Source: Kriegella aquimaris (GTDB lineage Bacteria; Bacteroidota; Bacteroidia; Flavobacteriales; Flavobacteriaceae). From it: a stretch of 64,000 nt of DNA. Shown here one piece after another: positions 7,495 to 17,122 of this stretch (positions within the stretch are counted from its first letter, which is position 1; each line of letters opens with the position of its first letter). The notes below the pieces were generated by a model. The model was not told where the DNA came from. It did not search any database and was given only the letters and a program-made list of their open reading frames with translations. The position numbers and the translations under genes are program-made. The stretch spans positions 208,265 to 272,264 of the forward strand of contig NZ_FNGV01000008.1 of assembly GCF_900103215.1 (NCBI RefSeq), read 5' to 3'.

Positions 7495-9798
7495 TTGAAA
7501 AGGATTTTCACAACCTTTTTGGTTCTATGGTGCTTTCAATTGGCTACGGCCCAAAAAGAAGCGGCTATCTGGTATTTTGGAAAGAATGCCGGACTCGACT
7601 TTAATTCTGGGTCTCCAGTGGTATTGGAAGATGGCGCTTTGAACACCGTAGAAGGATGTGCTACTTTCGCCGATGCCGAAGGCAATCTTTTGTTTTATAC
7701 TGACGGTCGTACGGTCTGGAACCGCAATCACGACATTATGCCAAACGGCACCGAATTAATGGGGCATTCTTCAAGTACCCAATCAGGTATCATCATTCCA
7801 GCACCCGGAAGTACGAATCGCTATTATATTTTCACTTCCTATTTTCAAGTACAGGGGGGGTTGCATTACTCCGAAGTAGATATGAATGAAAATCTCGGAA
7901 TGGGTGGGGTTATCAGAAAAAATATTGAATTGCGTAATCCCGTTGCCGAGAAACTCACGGCAGTTCAGCATAAGAACGGTAAAGATGTATGGGTCATCGC
8001 GCACGACTGGGGAAACGATGCTTACTTGGCTTATTTAATTACTGCGGCCGGTGTTAACCCGACCCCGGTTGTCAGCAATGTCGGTTTTAGTTTGGATTTT
8101 GTTACGGAAGGAAACGACGTTTTTAAAAGTAGAGGGTATTTGAAGACCTCGCCTGACGGAACAAAGTTGGCCGTTAGCCATGCTTTTGTCGGTGCTGAAA
8201 TTTTAGATTTTGATACGGCCACGGGAAAAGTTTCGAACCCTTTGGTTTTAATGCAATCCCAAAGCAGTGATTTTTATGGCGTTGAATTTTCACCCTATGG
8301 CAATGTGCTTTATGTATCTATTTTAAATGATGATATCTACCAGTTCGATTTGAAGGCGGTCGATATTGTCAACTCAAAAACACCTTTGAATGTGCCCGGA
8401 AAAATGGCGGGTGGATTACAGATGGCGTTAGATGGTAAAATCTATGTCGCCAGCTTTCAGTCGCTTTCCGTAATAGAGCGACCAGAGCAATTGGGGTTGT
8501 CAAGTTCTTTTAAAGGAAATTTTATTGACCTGGGGTCAGGGGTCAGTACGCACGGCTTGCCACCTTTTATAACTTCTTTGTTCCAATTGGGTATTCAGGC
8601 CGAAAAGTTTTGTTTTGGTGATGCTACCGAGTTTTCGGTCATGGCCACCGAACCTATCGATTTTACGGAATGGGATTTCGGTGATGGGCACACCTCTTTA
8701 GTGCCGAGCCCCTCGCACACCTATGAAGCCCCTGGTGATTATACCGTAAGCGTTACCGTGACCATCGGCACGCGGATTAAAATTGAAACCAGACAAGTAA
8801 CTATTTATGAAATCCCCGAAGCACAAGACGCTATTTTAGTGCAATGTGATTTGAATTCAAACGGAACTGCCTTATTTGATCTTTCGCAGATAGATGCCTA
8901 TATTTTGGCTGATCAAAGCCCATTGGCATATCAGGTATCTTATTTTGCTGATGAAATGGATGCCGCTAATGGGCAAAATGCTCTTTTAAAAACGGAATAT
9001 CAAAACAAGGGTTTACAGGAAACTGTTTATGCAAGAGTGCAATCACGAGCTGCGGGAGATTGCTATGCCCTATCACAAGTGTCGCTGAAACTCTTGTCTT
9101 TACCGGAACCCAATTTGGAAGCTACCTATGTGGTATGTCCAGATAATCCGGATTTGACGCTTGATGGGGGTGATTTTGATAGTTGGGTATGGATGAACCA
9201 GCAGGATGTCATAGTAGCCACGACCCGCTTTTTTCAAGTGACTGAAATAGGAGATTATAATTTAACGGTGGCCAATGAACTGGAAGGTAAAAGTTGTGAT
9301 AAAACCGTTTATTTTCAAGTGAATCCCGCTTACGTTCCGGAAGACCTTACAGCCAGCGTAAATAATTTCGCAGACCAATTGATCATAACTGTTGATGTAG
9401 CGGGTGATGGTGATTTTCAATATTCCATTGATGGGCTATATTTTCAAGAGCGTAATTCCTTTGATGTGTTACCTGGTAAACATTCCGTGTATGTTCGTGA
9501 TTTGGGCCAATGCCGAACCTTGTCGAAAGAGGTAGTCGCTTTGGGATATCCAAAATTCTTTACACCGAACAATGATGGGGCCAACGATTATTGGAATATC
9601 TTGGGAGCGGAACATTTTCCCAAATCCATTGTTTTTATTTACGATCGTTACGGAAAGCTGTTGCAACAGATATCGCCGCTTGAGTTAGGTTGGGATGGTT
9701 CCTACCAAGGCCTGTCGATGCCATCTTCTGATTATTGGTTTCGATTCGTAAATGAAGACGGTTCTGTTTTTAAGGGTCATTTTACGTTAAAACGATGA
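7495..9798 (+). CDS. Large secreted PKD-domain protein with type IX secretion (type B / CHU_C) sorting domain
   Basis: A 767-residue protein starting at TTG 7495 with a signal peptide ending in LATAQ. The first about 350 residues have beta-propeller-like character (repeated blades such as SPDGTKLAVS and SPYGNVLYVS). A PKD domain lies near residues 375-435 (WDFGDGHTS...SHTYEAPGDYTVSV). The C-terminus, about 680-767 (PKFFTPNNDGANDYWNI ... YDRYGKLL), is the gliding-motility-associated CHU_C domain that directs export through the type IX system and cell-surface attachment. It is a monocistronic gene converging on the metallophosphoesterase gene. The role is probably adhesion or binding; no catalytic motif is seen. 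Confidence 0.88.
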   Translation: MKRIFTTFLVLWCFQLATAQKEAAIWYFGKNAGLDFNSGSPVVLEDGALNTVEGCATFADAEGNLLFYTDGRTVWNRNHDIMPNGTELMGHSSSTQSGIIIPAPGSTNRYYIFTSYFQVQGGLHYSEVDMNENLGMGGVIRKNIELRNPVAEKLTAVQHKNGKDVWVIAHDWGNDAYLAYLITAAGVNPTPVVSNVGFSLDFVTEGNDVFKSRGYLKTSPDGTKLAVSHAFVGAEILDFDTATGKVSNPLVLMQSQSSDFYGVEFSPYGNVLYVSILNDDIYQFDLKAVDIVNSKTPLNVPGKMAGGLQMALDGKIYVASFQSLSVIERPEQLGLSSSFKGNFIDLGSGVSTHGLPPFITSLFQLGIQAEKFCFGDATEFSVMATEPIDFTEWDFGDGHTSLVPSPSHTYEAPGDYTVSVTVTIGTRIKIETRQVTIYEIPEAQDAILVQCDLNSNGTALFDLSQIDAYILADQSPLAYQVSYFADEMDAANGQNALLKTEYQNKGLQETVYARVQSRAAGDCYALSQVSLKLLSLPEPNLEATYVVCPDNPDLTLDGGDFDSWVWMNQQDVIVATTRFFQVTEIGDYNLTVANELEGKSCDKTVYFQVNPAYVPEDLTASVNNFADQLIITVDVAGDGDFQYSIDGLYFQERNSFDVLPGKHSVYVRDLGQCRTLSKEVVALGYPKFFTPNNDGANDYWNILGAEHFPKSIVFIYDRYGKLLQQISPLELGWDGSYQGLSMPSSDYWFRFVNEDGSVFKGHFTLKR

Positions 9799-9822
9799 CC
9801 TTTATCCTCTTTATTGGTTAAA

Positions 9823-11733
9823 TCAATGCCAAAAAGATGCTGGCGATTTTTCCACTCCCATACCAGCATATTCCAATTGAAGCACTTCACCTAAAAAGTC
9901 CTCAAAATAATCGATTCGTACCGTATGCATACCTTTTTTTAAGGCTTTTAGTCCCTTTTTGGTGCTCGTGTTATGAGAACCGTCATTGTCAACGACCAAT
10001 TCATCGTCGATGTACAGCTTACTACCGTCGTCTGATTTGAGATAAAAGGTATAAATACCTGTTTCGGGCACTTCGATATAGCCTTTGTATTGAATGGCGT
10101 AATGGTCTAATCGTTCTCCTATTTTATCAGGATCTAGTTCTGTTGCCACTCCCGATTTTTTTGGAGATGAAAGCGTTGCGAAATTGGGTACCGAGGTAAA
10201 GTTGCCCTCGTAATACGTATACGACAGTCCTCTTTTGGGTCGTTTCGGTTTTACCGCAGCACTTGGTTTTATTTTTTCATATTTTTTATCAAAGGTGGCG
10301 CTGCGATATCCCTCATTATCGGTAAGCATAATTTTGATATCCGTGCTATTGTTAAGTGTCAGTTTTTCAGGAAGAATGCTGGATCCCATTTCTGGATTTC
10401 CCCCGTTGGTTGTATATCTTGCTTGAATATTTTGGTATGGATGCGAAGCTTCTACCTGAATTTCTTTGATGAAAATATCCTCTTTCGTCATTTCGATTCC
10501 GACAGTTGAAGGGGTTAATTCTATGGTTTCCGTACCGTGAAGGTTAAATTCAGGTGCCATAAACGCACTGTCATATCCCATTTCCCATTGCATTTCTAGA
10601 GGGTCCCATTCCGAAGTTTCTGAATCTCCGATTGGTTTTGTTGCGATAACTAGTTGTTGTTGGCTTTGGGGCGGTAGACTTAACTGAAATTTAGAGATGT
10701 CTGGTTGAATTTGGTGGTGATGGAATAATTGGCCTCTAAAATGAATGGTATCCTCCGAGGCATTATTCAACGTCATCAAAATTTTTCGTTTTTCATCCTT
10801 GCTAAGCACCAATGTTTTAAAATTGGTAGCATCGATCAAGGCTTTTGCCATTATTTGGGTTGCTGGGTTGCTTACATCTTGGTCGATAATACCAGAGAGG
10901 CTTAGGTTGACCAACTTGGGGCCTTCATCGGTCATGGTTACCCATCCGACATGATCGAATTCACCGAATTTTGGTCCCCTTAGTTTACTGCCGCCACCGG
11001 TAGTACCTAAAACATAATGATTTTGATCATTCTTGACATGGTGCATATAACGATGGGTGTGTCCGGCAAAAACGGTATATTTTCGGTCTGCCATAGAAGC
11101 CTCGATTTCGTCGAATCCGTTCATGTCTCCAAAGGCCCATAAAGGGTGGTGCATGTATATCATGGTCCACCGCACATCAGTATTTTCTGAAATGGTCTTC
11201 TTTAAAAATGTAATTTGATCGTCGCCCAATAGAACGCCGTCACCATCATTTGTGTTGAGTATCAAAAAAAGTACATCTTTATAGATAAAATGGTAGTAAT
11301 CTTTTCCGTAGCGTTCTTTCCATTGAACGCCCATTTCGGCATTGGAATAGTCATGGTTACCAGCTACATAAAAGAACCGGGTAGAGAGCGGATCTAAAAT
11401 ACTGTCGAATTCGGCCCATTGTTCATCGATGAGCGAATCATCTTTAGTATACCCTTCGATAAGGTCGCCAACACTCATGACAAACTCAGGATATAGTTTG
11501 TTTATTTTATGAAGCGCATCGCCGAAAACTCCCTCGCGATGGCCGCCTGTTCTGTCGCTTACGATGGCAAACTGAAAATTTTCAGGGTTATTATAAAAAG
11601 GTTTGCTGGTCCAAGGCTTTTTTTCCGTTTTTACGGTGTGGGAAAAGGCTTTGTTTTCGGTTTGAGCATGAGTTGTATCGATATGGAATGCAAGAATAAA
11701 AAGGAAGAGAATGACTTTTGTAAAGTTTGACAT
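9823..11733 (-). CDS. Exported metallophosphoesterase with chitobiase-C-like and PA14 domains
   Basis: A 636-residue protein with a signal peptide (to about DTTHAQ). Residues about 50-280 form a calcineurin-like phosphoesterase: the metal-ligand motifs GDLIEG, GNHDYS, MHHPLW and GHTHRYMHH appear in order. A short domain at about 420-490 (ARYTTNGGNPEMG...) resembles the chitobiase/beta-hexosaminidase C-terminal fold. Residues about 500-625 are a PA14 domain (TYYEGNFTSVPNF, FYLKSDDGSKLYIDDELV), usually a glycan-binding module. It likely hydrolyses a phosphoester outside the cytoplasm while bound to a glycan. The gene stands alone and is convergent with the CHU_C protein. Domain calls are firm; the substrate is unknown. 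Confidence 0.88.
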   Translation of the reverse strand: MSNFTKVILFLFILAFHIDTTHAQTENKAFSHTVKTEKKPWTSKPFYNNPENFQFAIVSDRTGGHREGVFGDALHKINKLYPEFVMSVGDLIEGYTKDDSLIDEQWAEFDSILDPLSTRFFYVAGNHDYSNAEMGVQWKERYGKDYYHFIYKDVLFLILNTNDGDGVLLGDDQITFLKKTISENTDVRWTMIYMHHPLWAFGDMNGFDEIEASMADRKYTVFAGHTHRYMHHVKNDQNHYVLGTTGGGSKLRGPKFGEFDHVGWVTMTDEGPKLVNLSLSGIIDQDVSNPATQIMAKALIDATNFKTLVLSKDEKRKILMTLNNASEDTIHFRGQLFHHHQIQPDISKFQLSLPPQSQQQLVIATKPIGDSETSEWDPLEMQWEMGYDSAFMAPEFNLHGTETIELTPSTVGIEMTKEDIFIKEIQVEASHPYQNIQARYTTNGGNPEMGSSILPEKLTLNNSTDIKIMLTDNEGYRSATFDKKYEKIKPSAAVKPKRPKRGLSYTYYEGNFTSVPNFATLSSPKKSGVATELDPDKIGERLDHYAIQYKGYIEVPETGIYTFYLKSDDGSKLYIDDELVVDNDGSHNTSTKKGLKALKKGMHTVRIDYFEDFLGEVLQLEYAGMGVEKSPASFWH

Positions 11734-11868
11734 GGCGATTATTTAAGCGGTAAAAATATTTTGTTTCACTTGAGCGGCTCTTAACTGGGTGTTAAATTAT
11801 GGCTTTTTTAAAGTTATCATAATTTTAATTCTTTTTTTGAACCAATACAGATTGTTTTTTAACATCAT

Positions 11869-11932
11869 TATATTTGGAAATATTCCAAATAATAGGAAAT
11901 ATTCCATAAATTAGCATACCATTTTGGTATGC
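11869..11932 (+). promoter_or_regulatory. Promoter and tandem operator-like palindromes upstream of dinB
   Basis: Three dyads sit directly before dinB. Site 1 (11872-11890) is ATTTGGAA-ATA-TTCCAAAT, 8-bp arms around 3 bp. Site 2 (11895-11905) repeats the core GGAA-ATA-TTCC. Site 3 (11914-11932) is GCATACCA-TTT-TGGTATGC, again 8-3-8, ending one base before the ATG. TATATTTG at 11869-11876 fits the Bacteroidota -7 element and overlaps site 1, so a bound repressor would block transcription. Given the genes controlled, a LexA-like SOS repressor is the obvious candidate, but its gene is not in the window. Confidence 0.6.
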
Positions 11933-11933
11933 A

Positions 11934-13148
11934 ATGAACAAGACAATATTACATTTAGATTTGGACACTTTTTTTGTTTCCGTAGAGCGGCTTATTAATA
12001 CAGCATTGAAAAATAAGCCTTTACTTGTAGGGGGGCTTAGTGATCGCGGTGTTGTTGCGGCCTGCAGTTATGAAACGCGGGGGTTTGGGGTACATTCTGG
12101 CATGCCTATGAAAATGGCTAAAGAGCTCTGCCCAGAAGCCATAGCAATCAAAGGCAATGCAGGTACGTATAGCAAACACTCTGATGATGTGACCGAGATT
12201 ATCAAAGAACATGTACCGTTATTCGAGAAATCGAGTATCGATGAATTTTATGCAGATCTTACCGGAATGGATCGCTTTTTCGGTTCTTATAAATATGCAT
12301 CGGAACTGCGACAACGGATTATTAAGGAAACAGGATTACCAATTTCTTTTGGTTTATCGGTCAATAAAGTAGTTTCCAAAGTAGCTACCAATGAGGCCAA
12401 ACCCAACAATCAATTGAAAATCGACTACGGATTTGAAAAACCTTTTCTGGCTCCGCTATCCATAAAAAAAATACCTATGGTAGGCGATAAGACCTATCAA
12501 ACTTTACGTAACCTCGGTCTGCGACAGATACGTACCATACAAGAAATGCCGGTAGATGTAATGCAGCGTGTATTGGGCAAGAACGGTACCGTTATTTGGA
12601 AACGGGCCAATGGGGTCGATAATACCCCTGTAATTCCCTTTTGCGAGCGAAAATCGATTTCTACCGAGCGCACGTTCGATAAAGATACCATTGATGTGGT
12701 GATGTTAAACGGTATCCTCATTGCTATGACAGAAAATTTGGCCTATCAATTACGGCGCGGCGAAAAACTGACGGCCTGTATCACCGTGAAAATTAGGTAT
12801 TCCGATTTTAACACCTATTCCAAACAGTTACGAATCCCCTATACCAGTGCCGACCATATTTTGATTCCTAAGATTTTAGAACTGTTTAAGACGCTTTATA
12901 ACAGACGTTTGTTGGTCCGTTTGGTGGGTATTCGGTTCAGTCATTTGGTATCGGGCAATTACCAGATCAATTTATTCGACGATACCGAAGAAATATTGAA
13001 CCTGTACCATGCTATGGATTATATCAGAAAACGTTATGGCGATAAAAGTGTTATACGTGCTTCGGCCATGGGAGCAAGAACCATTGGTAGAATGCACAAC
13101 CCGTTCAATGGTCAGCCACCTATTGTCTTGGCACATCGAAAACAGTAA
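11934..13148 (+). CDS. dinB: Y-family DNA polymerase (DNA polymerase IV)
   Basis: A 404-residue translesion polymerase. The catalytic carboxylates are visible as LHLDLDTFF (D9) and SSIDEFYADLTG (D103, E104). A helix-hairpin-helix segment follows (MVGDKTYQTLRNLGLRQIRTI), then the little-finger region (SISTERTFDKDT onwards). It copies past damaged DNA at low fidelity in the cytoplasm. It starts at ATG 11934, immediately after a palindrome, and is followed 59 bp later by the DnaE2-type polymerase, so both are probably induced together. No imuA, lexA or umuD homologue adjoins it. UmuC-like function is possible, but the sequence reads as DinB. Confidence 0.93.
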   Translation: MNKTILHLDLDTFFVSVERLINTALKNKPLLVGGLSDRGVVAACSYETRGFGVHSGMPMKMAKELCPEAIAIKGNAGTYSKHSDDVTEIIKEHVPLFEKSSIDEFYADLTGMDRFFGSYKYASELRQRIIKETGLPISFGLSVNKVVSKVATNEAKPNNQLKIDYGFEKPFLAPLSIKKIPMVGDKTYQTLRNLGLRQIRTIQEMPVDVMQRVLGKNGTVIWKRANGVDNTPVIPFCERKSISTERTFDKDTIDVVMLNGILIAMTENLAYQLRRGEKLTACITVKIRYSDFNTYSKQLRIPYTSADHILIPKILELFKTLYNRRLLVRLVGIRFSHLVSGNYQINLFDDTEEILNLYHAMDYIRKRYGDKSVIRASAMGARTIGRMHNPFNGQPPIVLAHRKQ

Positions 13149-13207
13149 AATAAGTTGTCAGTTGGTAATTCATGATATTCGACTGACAAACATCAACGAA
13201 CAATCAA

Positions 13208-16200
13208 TTGTATCTCAACTGTCACACATATTATAGTTTGCGCTACGGCACCTTTTCAGAGGTGGAACTGTTGCAATTGGCGCAAGACAATCAGGTGACC
13301 CAATTGGTGTTGACCGATATCAACAATACTTCGGCCGCACTTAATTTTGTTCGCAAGGCTCCCGAATATGCAATAAAACCTATACTTGGTGTCGATTTCA
13401 GAAATGGCGCCGATCAATGTTATGTGGGTATTGCCAAAAACAACGAAGGGTATCAAGAGTTGAATGATTTTTTGTCTGAACACCTCCATCAGCAAAAGGA
13501 CCTGCCTTCGATAGCTCCACTTTTCAAACATGCGTATGTTGTTTATCCTTTTGAAAAAGTGGTATTGACCGATAAAAAATCGTTTGCTGAACACGAGTTT
13601 ATCGGTGTTTCCATTGCCGACCTGAGGCGTTTGCCTTTCTCCAGGTTGTTGGCGCTAAATGACAAACTGGTAGTGCAGCAACCCGTTACATTTCGCAATA
13701 AACGTGATTTTAATGCCCATCGACTGCTACGGGCAATTGAAAGCAATACCTTGTTGAGCAAGCTTTGCAAGACCGAGGAAGCCGATGAGGAGGAAAAAAT
13801 GTTTCCCATTCAAAACTTGGCGATGGCCTTTTCGGAGTACACTTTTATTTTGGAGAATACGGAACGACTACTAAACTCTTGTAGTATTCAATTTGACTTT
13901 TCTGCCGGACGAAAGCCCCAGAACCTAAAAACGTATAATGCAACAAAGGAGGAAGACGAGGTGATGTTAGAGCGATTATGCCAAGAAGGGCTTCCCTATC
14001 GATATCCTGATGGTGGCGATGCCGTTATGGAACGCTTGAAAAAAGAATTGGAGCTTATCAAGACTATGGGTTTTGTCTCGTATTTTCTTATCAATTGGAA
14101 TATTGTTTCCTATGCCCGCGAACAAAAATTTTTCTATGTAGGGCGCGGTAGTGGAGCCAATAGTGTTGTGGCTTATCTATTACGAATTACCGACGTAGAT
14201 CCCATGGAACTTGATTTGTACTTTGAGCGGTTCATTAACCTGTATAGGGCCAATCCACCAGATTTTGATATCGATTTTTCGTGGAAAGACCGTGAGGAGA
14301 TTACGCAATACATATTTGATACATTTCCGAACGTTGCTTTACTTGGCACCTACGTTACGTTTAAAGATAAAGGTGTGGTGCGCGAATTGGGCAAGGTATT
14401 TGGTTTGCCCAAAAGCGAAATCGACTTTTTATCGGAAGGTAGGTATCGATTTGAAGATCTTGATGATGTTTCGCGATTGGTTATAAAGTATGGTCGCTTG
14501 ATTCAAGGTATGCCCAATTACTTGAGTATACACGCTGGGGGTATTCTGATCAGTGAGAAGCCTTTGCATTGGTTTTCGGCCACTCATCTACCGCCCAAAG
14601 GGTTCGCGACCGTACAGTTTGATATGGTCATTGCCGAAGATGTAGGCTTGTTTAAATTCGATATTTTGGCGCAACGGGGGCTGGCCAAGATTAAGGAAAC
14701 GATGGAAATACTAGAACGTGATCGTCCCGATGAATTTTCGAAAGTCGATATTCATAACATCATTGCATTTAAAAAAGACCCCAAAATCAATAATCTCATA
14801 AAAACTGCCCAGTGTATGGGCTGTTTTTACGTGGAGTCGCCCGCCATGAGAATGCTGCTCAAAAAATTGGAGGTAGACAATTACTTGGGATTGGTGGCGG
14901 CAAGTTCTATCATCAGGCCCGGTGTTGCCAAAAGCGGTATGATGCGCGAGTATATATTGCGCCATAGAAACGAGGGTAGGGCTGAAGAAAAAGCACATCC
15001 CGTAATGCTCGATATCATGCGTGACACTTATGGGGTCATGGTCTATCAAGAAGATGTTATCAAAGTCGCCCACCATTTTGCCGACCTTACCTTAGGGGAG
15101 GCCGATGTCTTGCGTAGGGGTATGAGTGGTAAGTTCCGCTCACGTGACGAGTTTCAAGAAGTAAAGGAGAAGTTTATTGAAAACTGTCGAAAAAAGGGAG
15201 AAGAAGACCGTATTATTTTCGAAGTGTGGGAACAAATCGCCAGTTTTGCGGGGTATGCCTTTGCCAAGGGACATTCGGCATCTTATGCCGTCGAAAGTTA
15301 TCAGAGTTTGTTTTTAAGGGCGTATTATCCTTTGGAATATATGGTGGCGGTGCTCAATAATGGTGGCGGATTTTATAGTTCAGAGTTTTATGTGCACGAA
15401 GCCCGAATGTTAGGGGCTACCGTGCATGCGCCCTGTATCAATAAAAGTTTGGCTGTCAACCGTATTTATGGTAAACAATTGTATTTGGGGTTTATGTACC
15501 TACGTGATTTGGAAGGTCGTGTGATGGAACGTATCTTGAAAGAACGGTTGTGTCATGGGGCGTTTGCCTCTTTAGAAGATTTTCTGGATCGCATCATTAT
15601 ATCAATAGAACAATTGAGTATTTTAATACGGATAGATGCCTTTCGATTTACGGGAGTAAACAAACATGAGTTGTTATGGAATGCCCATATGTTTTTGAAC
15701 AAGAGCGTGAAAATAGACCATCCGAAATTGTTTCCTCCCAAACATCAAGATTTTAAAATTCCTACCCTGCATACTACTGATCTCGAAATGGCTTTTACCC
15801 AGTGGGAGTTATTAGGTTTCTGTCTGTGCAGTCCGTTTGAACTCTTGGTCAAGCCGCCTAAAAATAAATCGGGAAGCAAAGATTTAAAACGTTATCTAAA
15901 TCGGCACATCGATATTTATGGCTATCTGGTGACAGTAAAAAATACCAAAACCCATTCGGGAAAACAAATGCACTTTGCCACCCTGGTAGATCAACAGGGC
16001 GAGGTGTTCGATACGGTGCTTTTTCCACCTGTAGCGGCCCAGTATCGCTTTAGGGGCAAGGGAATTTATCGTTTTTACGGAAAAGTTGTAAGCGAGTTCG
16101 ATTTTTTAAGTATCGAAGTCATAAAAATGGAAAAGCAAGATTATATACAGGACCCCCGGTACGCCGATATGAAAACGAGCACTAAGGTATTCCAAGAAAA

Positions 16201-16261
16201 GAAGAATGCAGTTAAAGCGCAATCACAAAAGGGGGAAACTAAAAAGAGCCCAATCAACTAA
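13208..16261 (+). CDS. dnaE2: Error-prone DNA polymerase III alpha subunit (DnaE2-type)
   Basis: A 1017-residue C-family polymerase, shorter than replicative DnaE (1478 residues here at 55978). A TTG start gives YLNCHTYYSLRYGT, the usual DnaE beginning. The PHP domain is degenerate: the first motif has NCHTYYS instead of the metal-binding HxH. The polymerase core shows YVGRGSGANS and the catalytic aspartates in PDFDIDFSW. KGHSASYAVESYQS marks the end of the palm/thumb part, and an OB-fold region follows. It acts with DinB in damage-induced mutagenesis by analogy with ImuB/DnaE2 systems. Its final codons (TKKSPIN) and its stop lie inside repeat copy 1, so the C-terminus is made of repeat sequence. 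Confidence 0.9.
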   Translation: MYLNCHTYYSLRYGTFSEVELLQLAQDNQVTQLVLTDINNTSAALNFVRKAPEYAIKPILGVDFRNGADQCYVGIAKNNEGYQELNDFLSEHLHQQKDLPSIAPLFKHAYVVYPFEKVVLTDKKSFAEHEFIGVSIADLRRLPFSRLLALNDKLVVQQPVTFRNKRDFNAHRLLRAIESNTLLSKLCKTEEADEEEKMFPIQNLAMAFSEYTFILENTERLLNSCSIQFDFSAGRKPQNLKTYNATKEEDEVMLERLCQEGLPYRYPDGGDAVMERLKKELELIKTMGFVSYFLINWNIVSYAREQKFFYVGRGSGANSVVAYLLRITDVDPMELDLYFERFINLYRANPPDFDIDFSWKDREEITQYIFDTFPNVALLGTYVTFKDKGVVRELGKVFGLPKSEIDFLSEGRYRFEDLDDVSRLVIKYGRLIQGMPNYLSIHAGGILISEKPLHWFSATHLPPKGFATVQFDMVIAEDVGLFKFDILAQRGLAKIKETMEILERDRPDEFSKVDIHNIIAFKKDPKINNLIKTAQCMGCFYVESPAMRMLLKKLEVDNYLGLVAASSIIRPGVAKSGMMREYILRHRNEGRAEEKAHPVMLDIMRDTYGVMVYQEDVIKVAHHFADLTLGEADVLRRGMSGKFRSRDEFQEVKEKFIENCRKKGEEDRIIFEVWEQIASFAGYAFAKGHSASYAVESYQSLFLRAYYPLEYMVAVLNNGGGFYSSEFYVHEARMLGATVHAPCINKSLAVNRIYGKQLYLGFMYLRDLEGRVMERILKERLCHGAFASLEDFLDRIIISIEQLSILIRIDAFRFTGVNKHELLWNAHMFLNKSVKIDHPKLFPPKHQDFKIPTLHTTDLEMAFTQWELLGFCLCSPFELLVKPPKNKSGSKDLKRYLNRHIDIYGYLVTVKNTKTHSGKQMHFATLVDQQGEVFDTVLFPPVAAQYRFRGKGIYRFYGKVVSEFDFLSIEVIKMEKQDYIQDPRYADMKTSTKVFQEKKNAVKAQSQKGETKKSPIN

Positions 16262-16385
16262 GACCAAGCTCTTTTACGAGAACACTATATGAAAATGAAA
16301 AATTTTACTTCGTATTAATTACATGACAAACATACCATTGACTCACTTGTTTTAAAACTTTTTGATGTGAAGGTGGGCAAATTTG
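16236..16385 (+). repeat. Hairpin-headed intergenic repeat, copy 1 (divergent, overlaps the dnaE2 end)
   Basis: This copy shares AAACTAAAAAGAGCC with the other copies, then an 8-bp stem (AAAAGAGC 16242-16249 with GCTCTTTT 16268-16275) whose loop contains the dnaE2 stop. ACGAGAACACTAT follows, then a nine-codon frame MKMKNFTSY at 16289-16318. GATGTGAA begins at 16364, exactly 45 bp after that frame, as in copies 2 and 3, although the bases between have diverged. The inner stem seen in copies 2-4 is lost here. It can still act as the dnaE2 terminator. Confidence 0.8.
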
Positions 16386-16552
16386 TGGTGTAGCAAGGCA
16401 AACTTGTTATGAGAATCTCAAATGATATCCAACAACTGCCTTCAATAATTTTTGAGTTAACGAAGCTATGCAGAAAAAGAAGACAAAAAGAGCAAAGAGA
16501 TTTCAATGCAGTCTTGAAAAAACATTAAGAATTTAACAAGCTTTTACATCTT

Positions 16553-17122
16553 TTAAAGATTATAAACACATATCATGAGCACAATTTCATCATTGTTTTT
16601 TCCAAATCCTTTTCGAATTTTTTTGAAGGCGATTCGCATTTGTGATTCAACAGTTTTTATTGAAATTCCCAACTTATCGGCAATTTCTTTGTTTTTATAG
16701 CCTTCCTTTTTACTCAGTAATAGAATCTCTTTACATCGGTCGGGTAAGCTATCTACCAAAATCTTGATCTTTTCTATTTTTTCCAACAGCTCCGAATCGT
16801 CTTCCTGTGTTTGTTCTTGAAGTACTTTGTGTTTTATAAAATCCAACGTACCCTCTGTTTTTTTATCTCTACGCACATTTTGCATACAGGCATTGAACAC
16901 AGATTTGTATAAGTATGCTTTTATAGAGGTTTTTATATCAAGTTCCTCGCGCTTGGTCCATAATTTAATAAAAACGCCTTGAACAATATCTTCTGCATCT
17001 GGAAGACATTGGGCGAATTGTAAAGCATAAACACACAAAGGCCTATACTGTTGGTCAAAAAGTATTTTTAGCGCATGGCTATCGCTTTGCTGTATACGTG
17101 CCCATATACCTTCTTCATCCAT
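16553..17122 (-). CDS. ECF-type RNA polymerase sigma factor
   Basis: A 189-residue sigma-70 family protein of the extracytoplasmic type common in Bacteroidota polysaccharide and TonB receptor loci. Region 2 covers about residues 20-90 (FDQQYRPLCVYALQF, DAEDIVQGVFIKLW) and region 4 about 120-178 (LPDRCKEILLLSKKEGYKNK, EIADKLGISIKTVESQMRI). It should direct transcription of the SusC/SusD operon when released by the FecR-type anti-sigma factor. Here it is divergent from fecR (429 bp apart) rather than directly upstream on the same strand, the more usual order. No signal or membrane segment is present. Confidence 0.92.
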   Translation of the reverse strand: MDEEGIWARIQQSDSHALKILFDQQYRPLCVYALQFAQCLPDAEDIVQGVFIKLWTKREELDIKTSIKAYLYKSVFNACMQNVRRDKKTEGTLDFIKHKVLQEQTQEDDSELLEKIEKIKILVDSLPDRCKEILLLSKKEGYKNKEIADKLGISIKTVESQMRIAFKKIRKGFGKNNDEIVLMICVYNL

